Shown piece after piece: positions 1 through 8,889 of a stretch of DNA of 64,000 bases (positions are counted from its first letter, which is position 1; every line of letters begins with the position of its first letter). Under the pieces are notes generated by a model. It ran no database searches, was not told the origin of the DNA, and was given only the letters and a program-made list of their open reading frames with translations. Source of the DNA: Flavobacteriales bacterium. GTDB lineage: Bacteria > Bacteroidota > Bacteroidia > Flavobacteriales_F > PHOS-HE28. The stretch covers positions 75,517-139,516 of the forward strand of contig JADIYA010000014.1 of the NCBI GenBank assembly GCA_016705545.1, written 5' to 3'. The position numbers and the translations under genes were made by a program.

Positions 1-1662
1 AACAGCGACGTGTGGTTCACCGCCACCGTTCCCGCCAGCGGCCAATTGGTGCTCGACACCGATGACATGCAGCTGACCGATGGCGGCTATGCGGTGTACA
101 CGGCCACCGGCACCTGCGGCGGCAACAACCTCAGCCTGACGCAGGTCCCGGCCGGCAATGGCGGCTGCTCAGTGGGTGGAAGCACCAACGGCGCCGCCAT
201 GCCCACCAGCACGGTCACGGGCCTTACGCCGGGCGCAACGGTATACATCCGCGTCTGGCGCCAGTCCGGCAACGACGGCAACTTCCTGCTCTGTGCCCGC
301 AACCCGGCCACCCCTCCGCCCTGCTCCTACACGCTGCGCTTGCAGGACAGCGCCGGTGATGGCTGGAATGGCGGCTTCGTGACGCTCTGCATCAACGCCA
401 GTTGTACCAACTTTACCGTCTTCGGCTCTCTGAGCACCGTGGTGTTCAGCGCGCCGCTCGGTGCGAACGTCACCATTTCCTACACGCCTGCGGGCGGCTT
501 CCAGAACCAGGTGTCCTTCAGCCTGCTCGCGAACAACGGCTTCACCATGTTCGCCAGTTCCAACCCGCCGGCCAGCGGCCTGAACCATGTGTTCACGGTG
601 AACAGCACCTGTAACGTGCCACCAGCGCCCATCTCGGACTGCATCGGCGCGCAGCAGATCTGCAACGCGCAGTCCTTCACCTTCGCGCCGGGCAACTTCG
701 GCAACAACCAGGACCTGAGTCCCACCAACCGCGGGTGCATGCTGGCCAACGAGCGGCAGGGCGTCTGGCTGCGCTTCACCACCAATGCTGCGGGCACCAT
801 CGCCTTCAACGTGGCGGTGACCCCCGGCACGGACTACGACTTCGCCTTGTGGGGCCCCTACGCAGGCACCCCGCCTTGCCCGCCTTCGTCCCCGCCCATC
901 CGATGCAACTGGTCGGCTGTTGCGAATACCACGGGCTTGAGCACCACCGCGCTGAATGCCACCGAACCGGCTGGCGGCCCGCCGTTCTCCAGCGCACTGC
1001 CCGTGCTGGCCAACCAGTCCTATCTCCTCTACATCGACAACTACTCGATGAACGGCCTCTCGTTCACCCTGAACTGGAACAACACGCCGAACACGATCCT
1101 CGATTGCAACCTGCTGCCGGTGGAATGGCTGGACCTGAAGGCCGAGGCTCAAGGCCCTGAGGTTCTGGTGAGCTGGCTCACTGCCAGCGAGCAGCACAGC
1201 GATTATTTCCGCGTGGACCGCTCGGAGGATGGCACGGCCTTCCGCCCCATCGGCACGGTGCAGGCGGCAGGCAACAGCAGCGCGCCGTCGGCATACGCCT
1301 TCGTGGACAAACAGCCGGTAAGCGGGCTGAATTACTACCGCGTGGAGCAGATCGCCACCAACGGCGATGGCCAGCTCTCGCCCGTGGTATCGGTGATGAT
1401 GCGGGCCGGCGGCACACTCATGGTGTACCCCAACCCGGCCGGTGAGAGCCTGTGGGCCAGCTTCGAGTCGCCGAACGAAAGTCAAGCCAGTTGGCGGATC
1501 GTGGATGCCAGCGGGCGTGCCGTGGCATGGGGCCGCACCAGCACCACCGCCGGCATGAATCAGGTGGAATTGCCCTTGACCATGGATGCGGGCAGCTACC
1601 TAATCGAGCTCATGGATGAGCGTGGCGGCATGCTTGGCCACGCACGCTTCGTGAAACGGTAG
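1..1662 (+). CDS. T9SS-exported multidomain surface protein, C-terminal part (5' end outside window)
   Basis: The frame is open from base 1 and ends with TAG at 1660-1662, so about 553 C-terminal residues are visible; the N-terminus and any signal peptide lie to the left. In order: the end of a beta-sandwich module (DVWFTATVPASG, then GLTPGATVYIRVWRQSGN); a module opening with DSAGDGWNGG near base 340; a module opening with DCIGAQQIC near base 637; a fibronectin-like stretch from LPVEWLDL near base 1114; and a type A Por secretion tail from VYPNPAGE near base 1423 to a final FVKR. Such tails route proteins through the type IX secretion system and are removed or exchanged at the cell surface by the sortase. 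The modules have close counterparts in the next gene, so the two are tandem paralogues. The role of the cargo cannot be read from the sequence. Confidence 0.85.
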   Translation, partial: NSDVWFTATVPASGQLVLDTDDMQLTDGGYAVYTATGTCGGNNLSLTQVPAGNGGCSVGGSTNGAAMPTSTVTGLTPGATVYIRVWRQSGNDGNFLLCARNPATPPPCSYTLRLQDSAGDGWNGGFVTLCINASCTNFTVFGSLSTVVFSAPLGANVTISYTPAGGFQNQVSFSLLANNGFTMFASSNPPASGLNHVFTVNSTCNVPPAPISDCIGAQQICNAQSFTFAPGNFGNNQDLSPTNRGCMLANERQGVWLRFTTNAAGTIAFNVAVTPGTDYDFALWGPYAGTPPCPPSSPPIRCNWSAVANTTGLSTTALNATEPAGGPPFSSALPVLANQSYLLYIDNYSMNGLSFTLNWNNTPNTILDCNLLPVEWLDLKAEAQGPEVLVSWLTASEQHSDYFRVDRSEDGTAFRPIGTVQAAGNSSAPSAYAFVDKQPVSGLNYYRVEQIATNGDGQLSPVVSVMMRAGGTLMVYPNPAGESLWASFESPNESQASWRIVDASGRAVAWGRTSTTAGMNQVELPLTMDAGSYLIELMDERGGMLGHARFVKR

Positions 1663-1684
1663 GCTCCCAAGCCTGATCCACGGC

Positions 1685-1714
1685 AAAGCCCGGCTGCAAC
1701 TGCAGCCGGGCTTT
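1685..1714 (+). terminator. Rho-independent-type hairpin after the first T9SS gene
   Basis: A near-perfect GC-rich stem starts 22 bases after the stop codon: AAAGCCCGGCTGC pairs with GCAGCCGGGCTTT around a four-base loop. The tract behind it (GTTCATTT) is only moderately T-rich. It separates the two tandem paralogues, so they are probably transcribed independently. Confidence 0.8.
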
Positions 1715-1940
1715 GTTCATTTCGGGCCTGGCGCAAAGGGCTGAATCCGCTTGGTTCCTTCATCCCCATTGGCCCAGCACCTTGTTCAGGCGGTTGGCCG
1801 CCACGGCCACTTATCCACCGCTGGGCAACCGCGAACGGCCCGCGCCGTCCCATGACTGGGAACACCAGACTCACCTCCAGGCCGTTGGCGCTCAAAGCCC
1901 TCCCATGCGATTGGCGCGAACCGACCGTAGCGCTCAGTGG
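1715..1940. other. Non-coding gap with no recognisable element
   Basis: Together with the hairpin and promoter this makes a 355-base gap between the two T9SS genes. No coding frame with protein-like composition, tRNA, or repeat was recognised here. It may hold upstream regulatory sequence for the gene at 2018. Confidence 0.4.
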
Positions 1941-1969
1941 TTGTTAACAATAAGCTGCTGGTATATTCA
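1941..1969 (+). promoter_or_regulatory. Bacteroidota-type promoter for the second T9SS gene
   Basis: TTG at 1941-1943 is followed after 18 bases by TATATTCA at 1962-1969, close to the Bacteroidota consensus TTTG-N17-23-TAnnTTTG. The ATG used at 2018 lies 48 bases further on. The region is locally AT-rich within GC-rich surroundings. Confidence 0.5.
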
Positions 1970-2017
1970 CCCCCGAATGTTCCGACGCGACTCTGGAACT
2001 CATTCAGCCTCACCCGC

Positions 2018-5000
2018 ATGACCCGATCCTACTCCCTCCTTAGCAGGTCCTTCTTCACGCGCTTGGCCCCACTGGCCATGGCTCTTGTGCTGGGCATCGC
2101 GTGGATGGCCGCTCCCACTTCAACTGCACAGGCACAATGCACGGGCACAGGCATGGGCGCTACCGCGCTTGTGGCCAACGGCAACTGGCTGCCACCAACG
2201 GTGCCTCCGGGACCACCAGCTTGGCCGAATGCTTATCCGCCTTTCGGCGCCTCGTTCGGAACACCGACCACCTCAGCCTGCGCCGTCTGCCCGGCCACCT
2301 TCACGGTGCCGATTTGCGGCAATAACTATTCGCAGATCTATATGTGCTCCGGCAACCTCTACACCTTCAGCCTCTGCACCAGCGCCCCCGCGAACAATTT
2401 CTCACTGAGCATCACCAGCACAACCTTCCTGGCGGTCGCAGCCGGCTATTTCGGCCCCGCCTTCGACAACGACGGCTGCGGCACGCCCAACGGCCCCGCA
2501 ACGCTCACCTTCAGCCCGCAGACCAATGGCCTTTACCGTGTGCGGGTGTTCCAGAACCCGTGCGTAGTGAACGCGGCACTGTGCGGCACGCTCAACATCA
2601 CCTGCAGCCTTCCCACTCCTCCACCGAACGATACGCCCTGCACGGCCATCGCTTTCGCGGATGCCCCCATTCCTGCAACTACCAGCGGCGGTCGGCCCTC
2701 TGGGGCAACACCGAGAGCGGCATACCCTCCCCAATCCCGGGTTGCGGGGCCTACCGGGCGCGATACCTGGTCCAGCGCCGTGGTGCCCGCCAGCGGGAAC
2801 CTGCGGATCCAGACCACGCTGGTAAGCGCCGGCAGCTTGGGCATGGCGGTTTACAATTCCCCCGCCTGCAACGCCCCCTTGGCCAGCTGGAGCGTGGTGG
2901 CGTGCAGCGCCGGACCCACACCGCTGTTGGATGTGAGCGGCCTGGTGGTTCCCGGCAGCACGGTGTACATCCGCCTCTGGCCGAACAGCTTCATCGGCAA
3001 CATGGGCACCTTCAACATCTGCGCCTTCGAGCCCACCCCGCCGTTCAATGACCTGCCTTGCGGCGCCTTCAACCTGCCCACGCCGGCAGCGTGCGCACCG
3101 CAGACCTACAACACGGAATTCGCTACCAACACCACGCCTCCCGGCGTAACCGTGGGCGCACCCAGCTGCGGCGGCGCCATCAACAACGATGTCTGGTTCG
3201 CGGTAACGGTGCCCGCCACCGGCGCCTTCACCGTGAACACCTTCTCCGGAACACTCACGGATATGGCCATGGCCTGGTACCGTCTCAGCGTTGGCGGATC
3301 GGTGTGCAATCCTCCGGGATTCACGGGCACCATGACCATGATCGCGTGCAACGACAACCAGTTCGCACCGGCGAACAACATGCCCCGGATCAACAGCCAG
3401 ACCACGATTCCGGCCATCGCTCCCCCCTTGGTTCCGGGCGAAACGATCTACGTCCGGGTGTGGCCGCAGGGTGCGAACGTCAGCGGCACCTTCAGCATTT
3501 GCGCCACGGAGAACCTGCCGCCTCCCAACGATGACCCCTGCGGTGCGATCCCCTTGCCCACGAGCCTCAGCTGCAACCTGATCCCAACGACCAACGAGGG
3601 CGCTGGAACCACCGCCGGTGTGGCCGTGCCTCCGTGCGGTGCGCCCGTGCAGAACGATGTATGGTATTCCGTGGTGGTGCCACCGAACGGCCAGGTGGAG
3701 ATCAATACCCAAGGCGTGAGCATGACCGATGGCGCGCTCGCGCTCTATACCACCAGCGGTGGCTGCGCTCCGGCGAACCTCTCCTTGGTGCCTCCGATCA
3801 ATTGCCAGGTGGGCGGCAGCTCCTTCGGCGCCGCCATGCCGCAGCAGCTCTTCGCGGGCCTTACGCCCGGCAGCACGGTGTACGTGCGCGTCTGGCGCCA
3901 GACCGGCAACGTGGGCCAGTTCAACATCTGCGCGCGGCAAACAGCGGCTGCGCCCATCTTTGGATGCGACCTGAACAGCGCGGACAGCGGCGGCCCCTTG
4001 GGCAACTATGGCAACAACGAGGTGTTCGAGCAGACCTTCTGCCCGGTGAACCCCGGTGATGTGGTCGCCATCGACTTCACCTCCTTCAGCACGCAGCTGA
4101 ATGCCGACTTCCTCACCGTGTACAATGGCCCGTCCATCGCATCGCCGGTGCTGGGCACCTATTCCGGCGGGGCCTTGCCACCGGGCCTGGTATCCTCGGC
4201 CGCTGGTGGCTGCCTCACGATCCGCTTCACCTCGAACGGCAGCGTGGTGAGCACGGGCTGGGTGATCAGCGTGAGCTGCGGACCGCCCATTCAGCCTGCA
4301 CCCGGGCCTTGCCACACCACGACACCTGCGGGCACGCCACTGGTGATCTCGGGCAGCAACTTCTACGATAGCGCTGGACCAGCCGGCCAATACGCGAACA
4401 ACGAGTTCAGCACCTACACCTTCTGCCCCTCCACCCCGGGCGAGGTGATCACGCTCACCTTCACCTCCTTCCAGACCGAGGCCAACTTCGACTTCCTGAC
4501 CGTGTTCAATGGCCCCACGATCGCCTCGCCAATCATCGGCGGTCCGTTCAGTGGTGCTGTGGCGCCGGGCTCCTTCGTGAGCACTAATCCCACGGGCTGC
4601 CTCACGATCCGCTGGACCTCGGATTTCAGCGTGCTTGGAAACGGTTGGTCGGCCATCATCCGATGCGGGCTGCCGCAACCGCCGCCGCCGCCGCCACCGC
4701 CGCCAAGCGGCATTTGCGGCACAACGGTCTATGACCCCGGTGGGCCGAACGGGAATTACTCGAACGCCGTGAACCAGAACCCGAACAATTTCGGTGGCAA
4801 CAACTGCTGGCCCTACACCTGCGCAGGCGGTGGAGCTACCATTCCGCCTGGATCACCGAATTTCGGTGGAACGCCAGGGGTGAATGCCTGGTGGCAGACA
4901 TATTGTCCCATCGACCGGCGACGCCGTGACCATCACCTTTACGACTTTCAATCTGGAGAATGGTTTTGACAACATGTACCTCTACAATGGTCCGGTGGTC

Positions 5001-6659
5001 TCGCCGAACAACGCTAACGGCACGCAGTTCCTTAGTGGAAACGGATTGCCCGTCTGCGGCGGGCCTGCTGGTTGGTGCAACCAGACCTTGGGCGCAGGTG
5101 GTTTCACGGGCACGGCGAATCCAGGGTCGTTCACGAGCACGCACCCCAGCGGCTGCTTGAGCATCTCGATGACTAGCGATGACATCTGGAATAGCTTGGG
5201 CTGGGAAGCCACGATTTCCTGCCAAACTGGTTTCAATCCGAACGCTGCGTGCATCTTCGCTTTGCGGATGTATGACATCTTCGGCGACGGTTGGGGCGGC
5301 TCGTCGATCACGGTCACCATCAACGGTGGAACGCCCACCACTTACACCGTGCCGACCGGACAGTTCGAGCAGGTGCTGATCAGCGCGAACAACGGCGACA
5401 ACATCACCATCACTTACAACGGTGCGGGCTACTTCCCGCAGGATAACTACTGGACCTTCGATCTGGTGGGCCAGTCGTACTCCATGTACGCGAGCGCGAT
5501 GCCTGCGGTATCGGGCACCATCAACCTCACCGGCGTGAACTGCTCCAATGTGATCCCACCGCCGAACGAGGATTGCCCTGGCGCCACCATCCTTTGCGAC
5601 AACGCCGTTGTGCAGATGACGCCAACGAACAACGGCAGCGTCGGCGACCTGACGCCTGCCAACAATGGCTGCATCGGCATCTTCGAACGCCCGGGCGAGT
5701 GGTACACCTTCCGCGCTGGCAGCACACCGAGCATCGGCTTCAGCATCTCACCGAGCATCGCCAACACCGATGTGAACTACGCGGTATGGGGTCCCTTCAG
5801 CCCCAGCCAGACCGTGCCGCAGATGTGCCAGCTCATGACCACGGCACCGAAACGCTGCTCCTTCGCGAGCGCGGCCAACACCTTCGCCGCCACGGGCAGC
5901 TACGCCACCGGCATCGGCAGCGCCACCTACTCGGCGCCGCAATTCAACCCAACGGCCACCATCGGCACGCAAGGCGTTGGCGGCAATGGCTGGGTGCCCG
6001 GCATCACGGCCACTGCGGGCGACATCTTCGTGCTCTTCGTGAGCAACTACACGCAGAACCAGGCCCAACTCACGCTCACGTGGACCAGCGGCACCATTGA
6101 TTGCTGGCTGCCGGTGGAGTTCCTCGACTTCAATGCCTATGCCCGCGAGGCGCATGTGGATGTGAAGTGGAGCACGGCCAGTGAGCTGAATGCCGCTTGG
6201 TACGATGTGCAGCGCTACAGCGACAACTCGAACTTCGAGACCATTGGCCGTGTCGATGCGCGTGGCACGACGGCCTCGACCACGGAGTACGCCTTCGTGG
6301 ATCCGAAGCCGCTCATGGGCTACTCCTACTACCGCCTGCAGCAGGTGGACGACGATGGCACCAATGAGCTGACGCATTCCGTACCGGTGTACTTCAAGCC
6401 GAAGGATGCGCTGTTGCAGGTGTTCCCGAATCCGGTGCGCGACGAGCTCTTCATCGCGCTCGATGGCGCGGGCGAGGGCACGATCACCTGGCGCATGCTC
6501 GATGCCTCGGGCCGTATCGCGATGACCGGGACACTGGCCTCTGCCGGCGGCACGCAGCAATTGCAGATCGGCACCGGCGCGCTGGAGAGCGGCGCATACA
6601 TGCTCGTTCTGCAGCAAGGCGCGGAGGAGATCGGCCGCAAGCGATTCGTGAAGCACTGA
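2018..6659 (+). CDS. T9SS-exported multidomain protein with three CUB-like domains; frameshifted
   Basis: Two overlapping frames form one protein of about 1,546 residues: the first runs from ATG 2018 to a stop at 4969, the second continues to TGA 6657-6659. The signal peptide (LAPLAMALVLGIAWMAA, then AQAQ) supports ATG 2018 over earlier in-frame codons. Modules in order: an N-terminal domain; three repeats opening with ND-PC-A (near 2628, 3045 and 3528) with NDVWF and TVYVRVW motifs; two CUB-like domains near 3965 and 4355; a polyproline linker at 4680-4704; a third CUB-like domain (4720-5225) split by the frame break; a FGDGWGGSS module; a DCPGATILC module; a fibronectin-like segment; and a type A Por tail ending FVKH. 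Deleting one base from TGTCCCATC (4905-4913) reads C-P-S-T-G-D-A-V-T-I-T-F, matching the other CUB copies. Either a consensus error or a real mutation; the sequence alone cannot decide. Confidence 0.8.
4678..4705 (+). repeat. CCG trinucleotide run encoding polyproline
   Basis: An almost pure CCG/CCA run encodes about ten consecutive prolines between the second and third CUB-like domains of the T9SS protein. It is a natural flexible linker and a likely site of replication or assembly slippage. Confidence 0.8.
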
Positions 6660-6675
6660 TCGAAGAAGGAATCAT

Positions 6676-6690
6676 CCGCCGCCGCCGCCG
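6676..6690 (+). repeat. Five CCG units directly upstream of a -7 box
   Basis: Five perfect CCG units end immediately before the -7 box TACCTTTT (6691-6698) of the gene at 6718. A change in unit number would alter promoter spacing. Confidence 0.7.
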
Positions 6691-6698
6691 TACCTTTT
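6691..6698 (+). promoter_or_regulatory. Putative -7 box (TACCTTTT)
   Basis: Matches TAnnTTTG at all but the last position and lies 19 bases before ATG 6718. No convincing -33 element is visible because the CCG run occupies part of the spacer. Confidence 0.35.
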
Positions 6699-6717
6699 CA
6701 CGCCTGAACAACGCGTG

Positions 6718-7287
6718 ATGAGAACAGCAGCGGCGGCGCTCCTTTTCCCCCTGCTCGCAGGAAGCGCTGAGCCTGCGCCCGCGCCGCTGGCCACGTACAC
6801 CTTCGGCATGAGCCTGATGACGGGCATGAACAGCGAGCTCTTCACGCTCTTCGTGGTGAAGGAATTCGAGGGCCAGGTGATCGAGGTTCAGCCGATCTCG
6901 CGCGGGCAGTTCATGATGGAGGCGCAAGGCGCGGTGCCGAGCAAGGCCAATCCGAGCCGCATCAACCTGTTCCGCAAGTACCGCGTCGATGGCTGCCTGT
7001 TGCCACCGGAGCTGGACGACGGCACCCGCACGGTGAGCGACTGCGGCGTTTTCGATGAACTCTGGAAACTGCGCTTCTGGGAATACCCCTTCAAGGAAAT
7101 GAGCGGTGCCCAGCACGGACTAGGCTGGGCCGAGAGCCGCACACAACCGAGCCCGCGCCAGATGCTCCTGCTCTCCGGCTATGGGCTTCATCGGCTCACG
7201 GACCTGGCCTGTGGCGAGGACCTCTTCAGGCTGCTGCACGACATCGGCGACCCGGAGTGGGTGGACAACTACCAGAAGGGCTATTGA
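6718..7287 (+). CDS. Exported protein of unknown function
   Basis: 189 residues from ATG 6718 (a GTG sits three bases upstream). The N-terminus RTAAAALLFPLLAGSAEP looks like a cleavable signal peptide. The remainder has no motif I recognise; it is mixed alpha/beta in character, rich in aromatic residues, with two cysteines near the middle (DGCLLPPE and SDCGVF) and one near the end (LACGEDL) that could form a disulfide in the periplasm. It ends two bases before the start of meaB, so the two are probably co-transcribed, but nothing links its role to MeaB. Confidence 0.6.
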   Translation: MRTAAAALLFPLLAGSAEPAPAPLATYTFGMSLMTGMNSELFTLFVVKEFEGQVIEVQPISRGQFMMEAQGAVPSKANPSRINLFRKYRVDGCLLPPELDDGTRTVSDCGVFDELWKLRFWEYPFKEMSGAQHGLGWAESRTQPSPRQMLLLSGYGLHRLTDLACGEDLFRLLHDIGDPEWVDNYQKGY

Positions 7288-7289
7288 CG

Positions 7290-8281
7290 ATGCCGGGGCA
7301 ACTTGAGCTCTTGAACGCGCTGCGCCTGGGCGATCGCGCGGCACTGGCCAAGGCCATCACCCTGATCGAGAGCGGCCGCGCAACGGATGCGGAAGCCGCG
7401 CAGCAATTGATCGAGGCCTGCCTCCCCTTGAGCGGCAAGTCCCTGCGCCTGGGCATCACCGGCATACCCGGCGTGGGCAAGAGCACCTTGATCGACGCGC
7501 TGGGCATGCGGCTCATCGGGCAGGGCCATCGCGTGGCGGTGCTGGCCATCGACCCGAGCAGCGCGCGCAGCGGCGGCAGCATCCTCGGCGACAAGACGCG
7601 CATGGAGAAGCTGGCGCAGCACGATGCGGCCTTCATCCGCCCGACACCGGCCAGCGGCATGCTGGGAGGCGTGGCCCGGCGAACGCGCGAGGCCATCGTG
7701 CTCTGCGAAGCCGCGGGCTACGACCGCATCCTCATCGAGACCGTGGGCGCGGGGCAGAACGAATTGGAAGTGGACCAGCTCGCCGACCTCAACCTCTGCT
7801 GCTGATCGCCGGCGCCGGAGATGAGCTCCAAGGCATCAAGCGCGGCATCATGGAATCGGCCGATGCCATCGCCTTCACCAAGTGCGATGGCGATGCACAG
7901 CCCAAGGCCGAGGCGGCGCGGCGCGAATTGCTCGGAGCTATCCAACTGCTCCCGCCGCGCCCCAGCGGCCGCCGCGCCGAACTGCTGCTCACCAGCGCGG
8001 TCTCCGGCTTGGGCATCGATGAATTGGGTGAGCGGATCGAAGCGCTCCACGCAGCGGACCTCGCGAGCGGATACGTGAACACGAAGCGGCGCGAGCAGGC
8101 CTTGCATTGGCTCGATCAGGCGGTCGCCCAAGGATTGCAGCAAGCCTTCTCCGGGGATCGCGACGTGCAGGCTGCGCTGCCCGGACTGCGTGAGGCGGTG
8201 CGCAATGGAACGATGACGCCCTTCGCCGCAGCGGCCGAATTGCTTGCGCGCTTCAGAACAGGCGGCGTACCTCGTCCTTGA
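7290..8281 (+). CDS. meaB: MeaB/ArgK-type GTPase, chaperone of methylmalonyl-CoA mutase; frameshifted
   Basis: Cytoplasmic P-loop GTPase of about 330 residues that protects and reloads the B12-dependent methylmalonyl-CoA mutase. Visible motifs: P-loop GIPGVGKST (residues 58-66), the AIDPSSARSGGSILGDKTRM block, ETVGAGQNE (G3 region) and AGAGDELQGIKRGIMESAD. The first frame stops at 7803-7805 just after DLNL; the second carries on from LLIAGAGDE to TGA 8279-8281. Adding one base in the CTCTGCTGCTG stretch (about 7792-7802) restores the family pattern. The G4 motif reads TKCD rather than the usual NKxD. ATG 7290 follows the previous stop by two bases. The 3' end overlaps the convergent gene by 29 bases. 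The adenosyltransferase at 21383 serves the same cofactor; no mutase gene is in the window. Confidence 0.85.
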
Positions 8282-8789
8282 GCGCCACGATGCCTTCTTG
8301 CGAAGGGGCGTGCGTGAGGCGGGCCACGTTCTCGAACACCTTCCGGCTCAGGTCTCCGCCACTGGCGCCATCGCCCACCTGCTCGAAGCTCATGTTCACC
8401 AGGCGGATCGTCTCCTCCTTGGCCTGCTTCACCTTCTGCCAGGCGCGGTCGCTCACATAGATCTGCTGCGTGACGTTGTGCTCGAACTCCTCGCGGATGG
8501 TGGAGGACAAGGCCGATTGCAGGTCGCGCGCATCCATGCTGGCGCGGTGGATCCGCAGCACCAGCGGCCCCGGCTGTATGCGCTCCAGGAACAGCGTGAG
8601 CCGCTCATAGGCCTGGAGCCGGAGCGGCAGCACCTGCTTGCGATCGTCGATGCGCATGCCGGCCAGGTGCTCCGCGTTGCGCTCTGCGGTGCGTGCGCCC
8701 AGGAAGTGGCGGATGGAATAGAAAGCCGTGAGGAAGACCACCAGGCTGGGCAGGATGGCCACCAAAACGAGGACTACGGGATCGTTCAT
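8253..8789 (-). CDS. Single-pass membrane protein, Bacteroidota-conserved, function unknown
   Basis: 178 residues from ATG 8789. Residues 4 to about 24 (PVVLVLVAILPSLVVFL) form one transmembrane helix. The rest is a soluble domain with a long charged helix (RTAERNAEHLAGMRID), then LRLQAYERLTLFLERI and a QQIYVSDRAWQKVKQAKEE segment. It resembles a family of short one-helix Bacteroidota proteins that I recall being labelled DUF7935; that name is from memory. The gene stands alone on the minus strand between two plus-strand genes and overlaps the end of meaB by 29 bases. Confidence 0.65.
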   Translation of the reverse strand: MNDPVVLVLVAILPSLVVFLTAFYSIRHFLGARTAERNAEHLAGMRIDDRKQVLPLRLQAYERLTLFLERIQPGPLVLRIHRASMDARDLQSALSSTIREEFEHNVTQQIYVSDRAWQKVKQAKEETIRLVNMSFEQVGDGASGGDLSRKVFENVARLTHAPSQEGIVALKDEVRRLF

Positions 8790-8851
8790 CGTGGGAAAAG
8801 CGGTGGACGAATATCGGCCAAAGCACCGGGAAGCTCCGGTTAAGCGGTGGT

Positions 8852-8859
8852 TAGCTTCG
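8852..8859 (+). promoter_or_regulatory. Putative -7 box (TAGCTTCG)
   Basis: Fits TAnnTT[T/C]G and lies 30 bases before the start of the aminotransferase at 8890, the first gene of a four-gene overlapping run. Confidence 0.4.
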
Positions 8860-8889
8860 CGCCTTGCCCGCCCATAGCGGGGCCAACGC

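Noticed and set aside
169..1485. Minus-strand open frame across the first T9SS gene
   Set aside because: Antisense shadow with Arg/Gly/Ala bias.
2402..4678. Long open frame on the minus strand across the T9SS gene
   Set aside because: It mirrors the plus-strand gene's codon pattern and has a His/Arg/Gly/Ala-biased composition with no signal or motif; a high-GC antisense shadow.
4884..4969. Programmed ribosomal frameshift in the T9SS gene
   Set aside because: There is no slippery heptamer or clear downstream structure, and four other unrelated genes show similar breaks, which points to sequence error.
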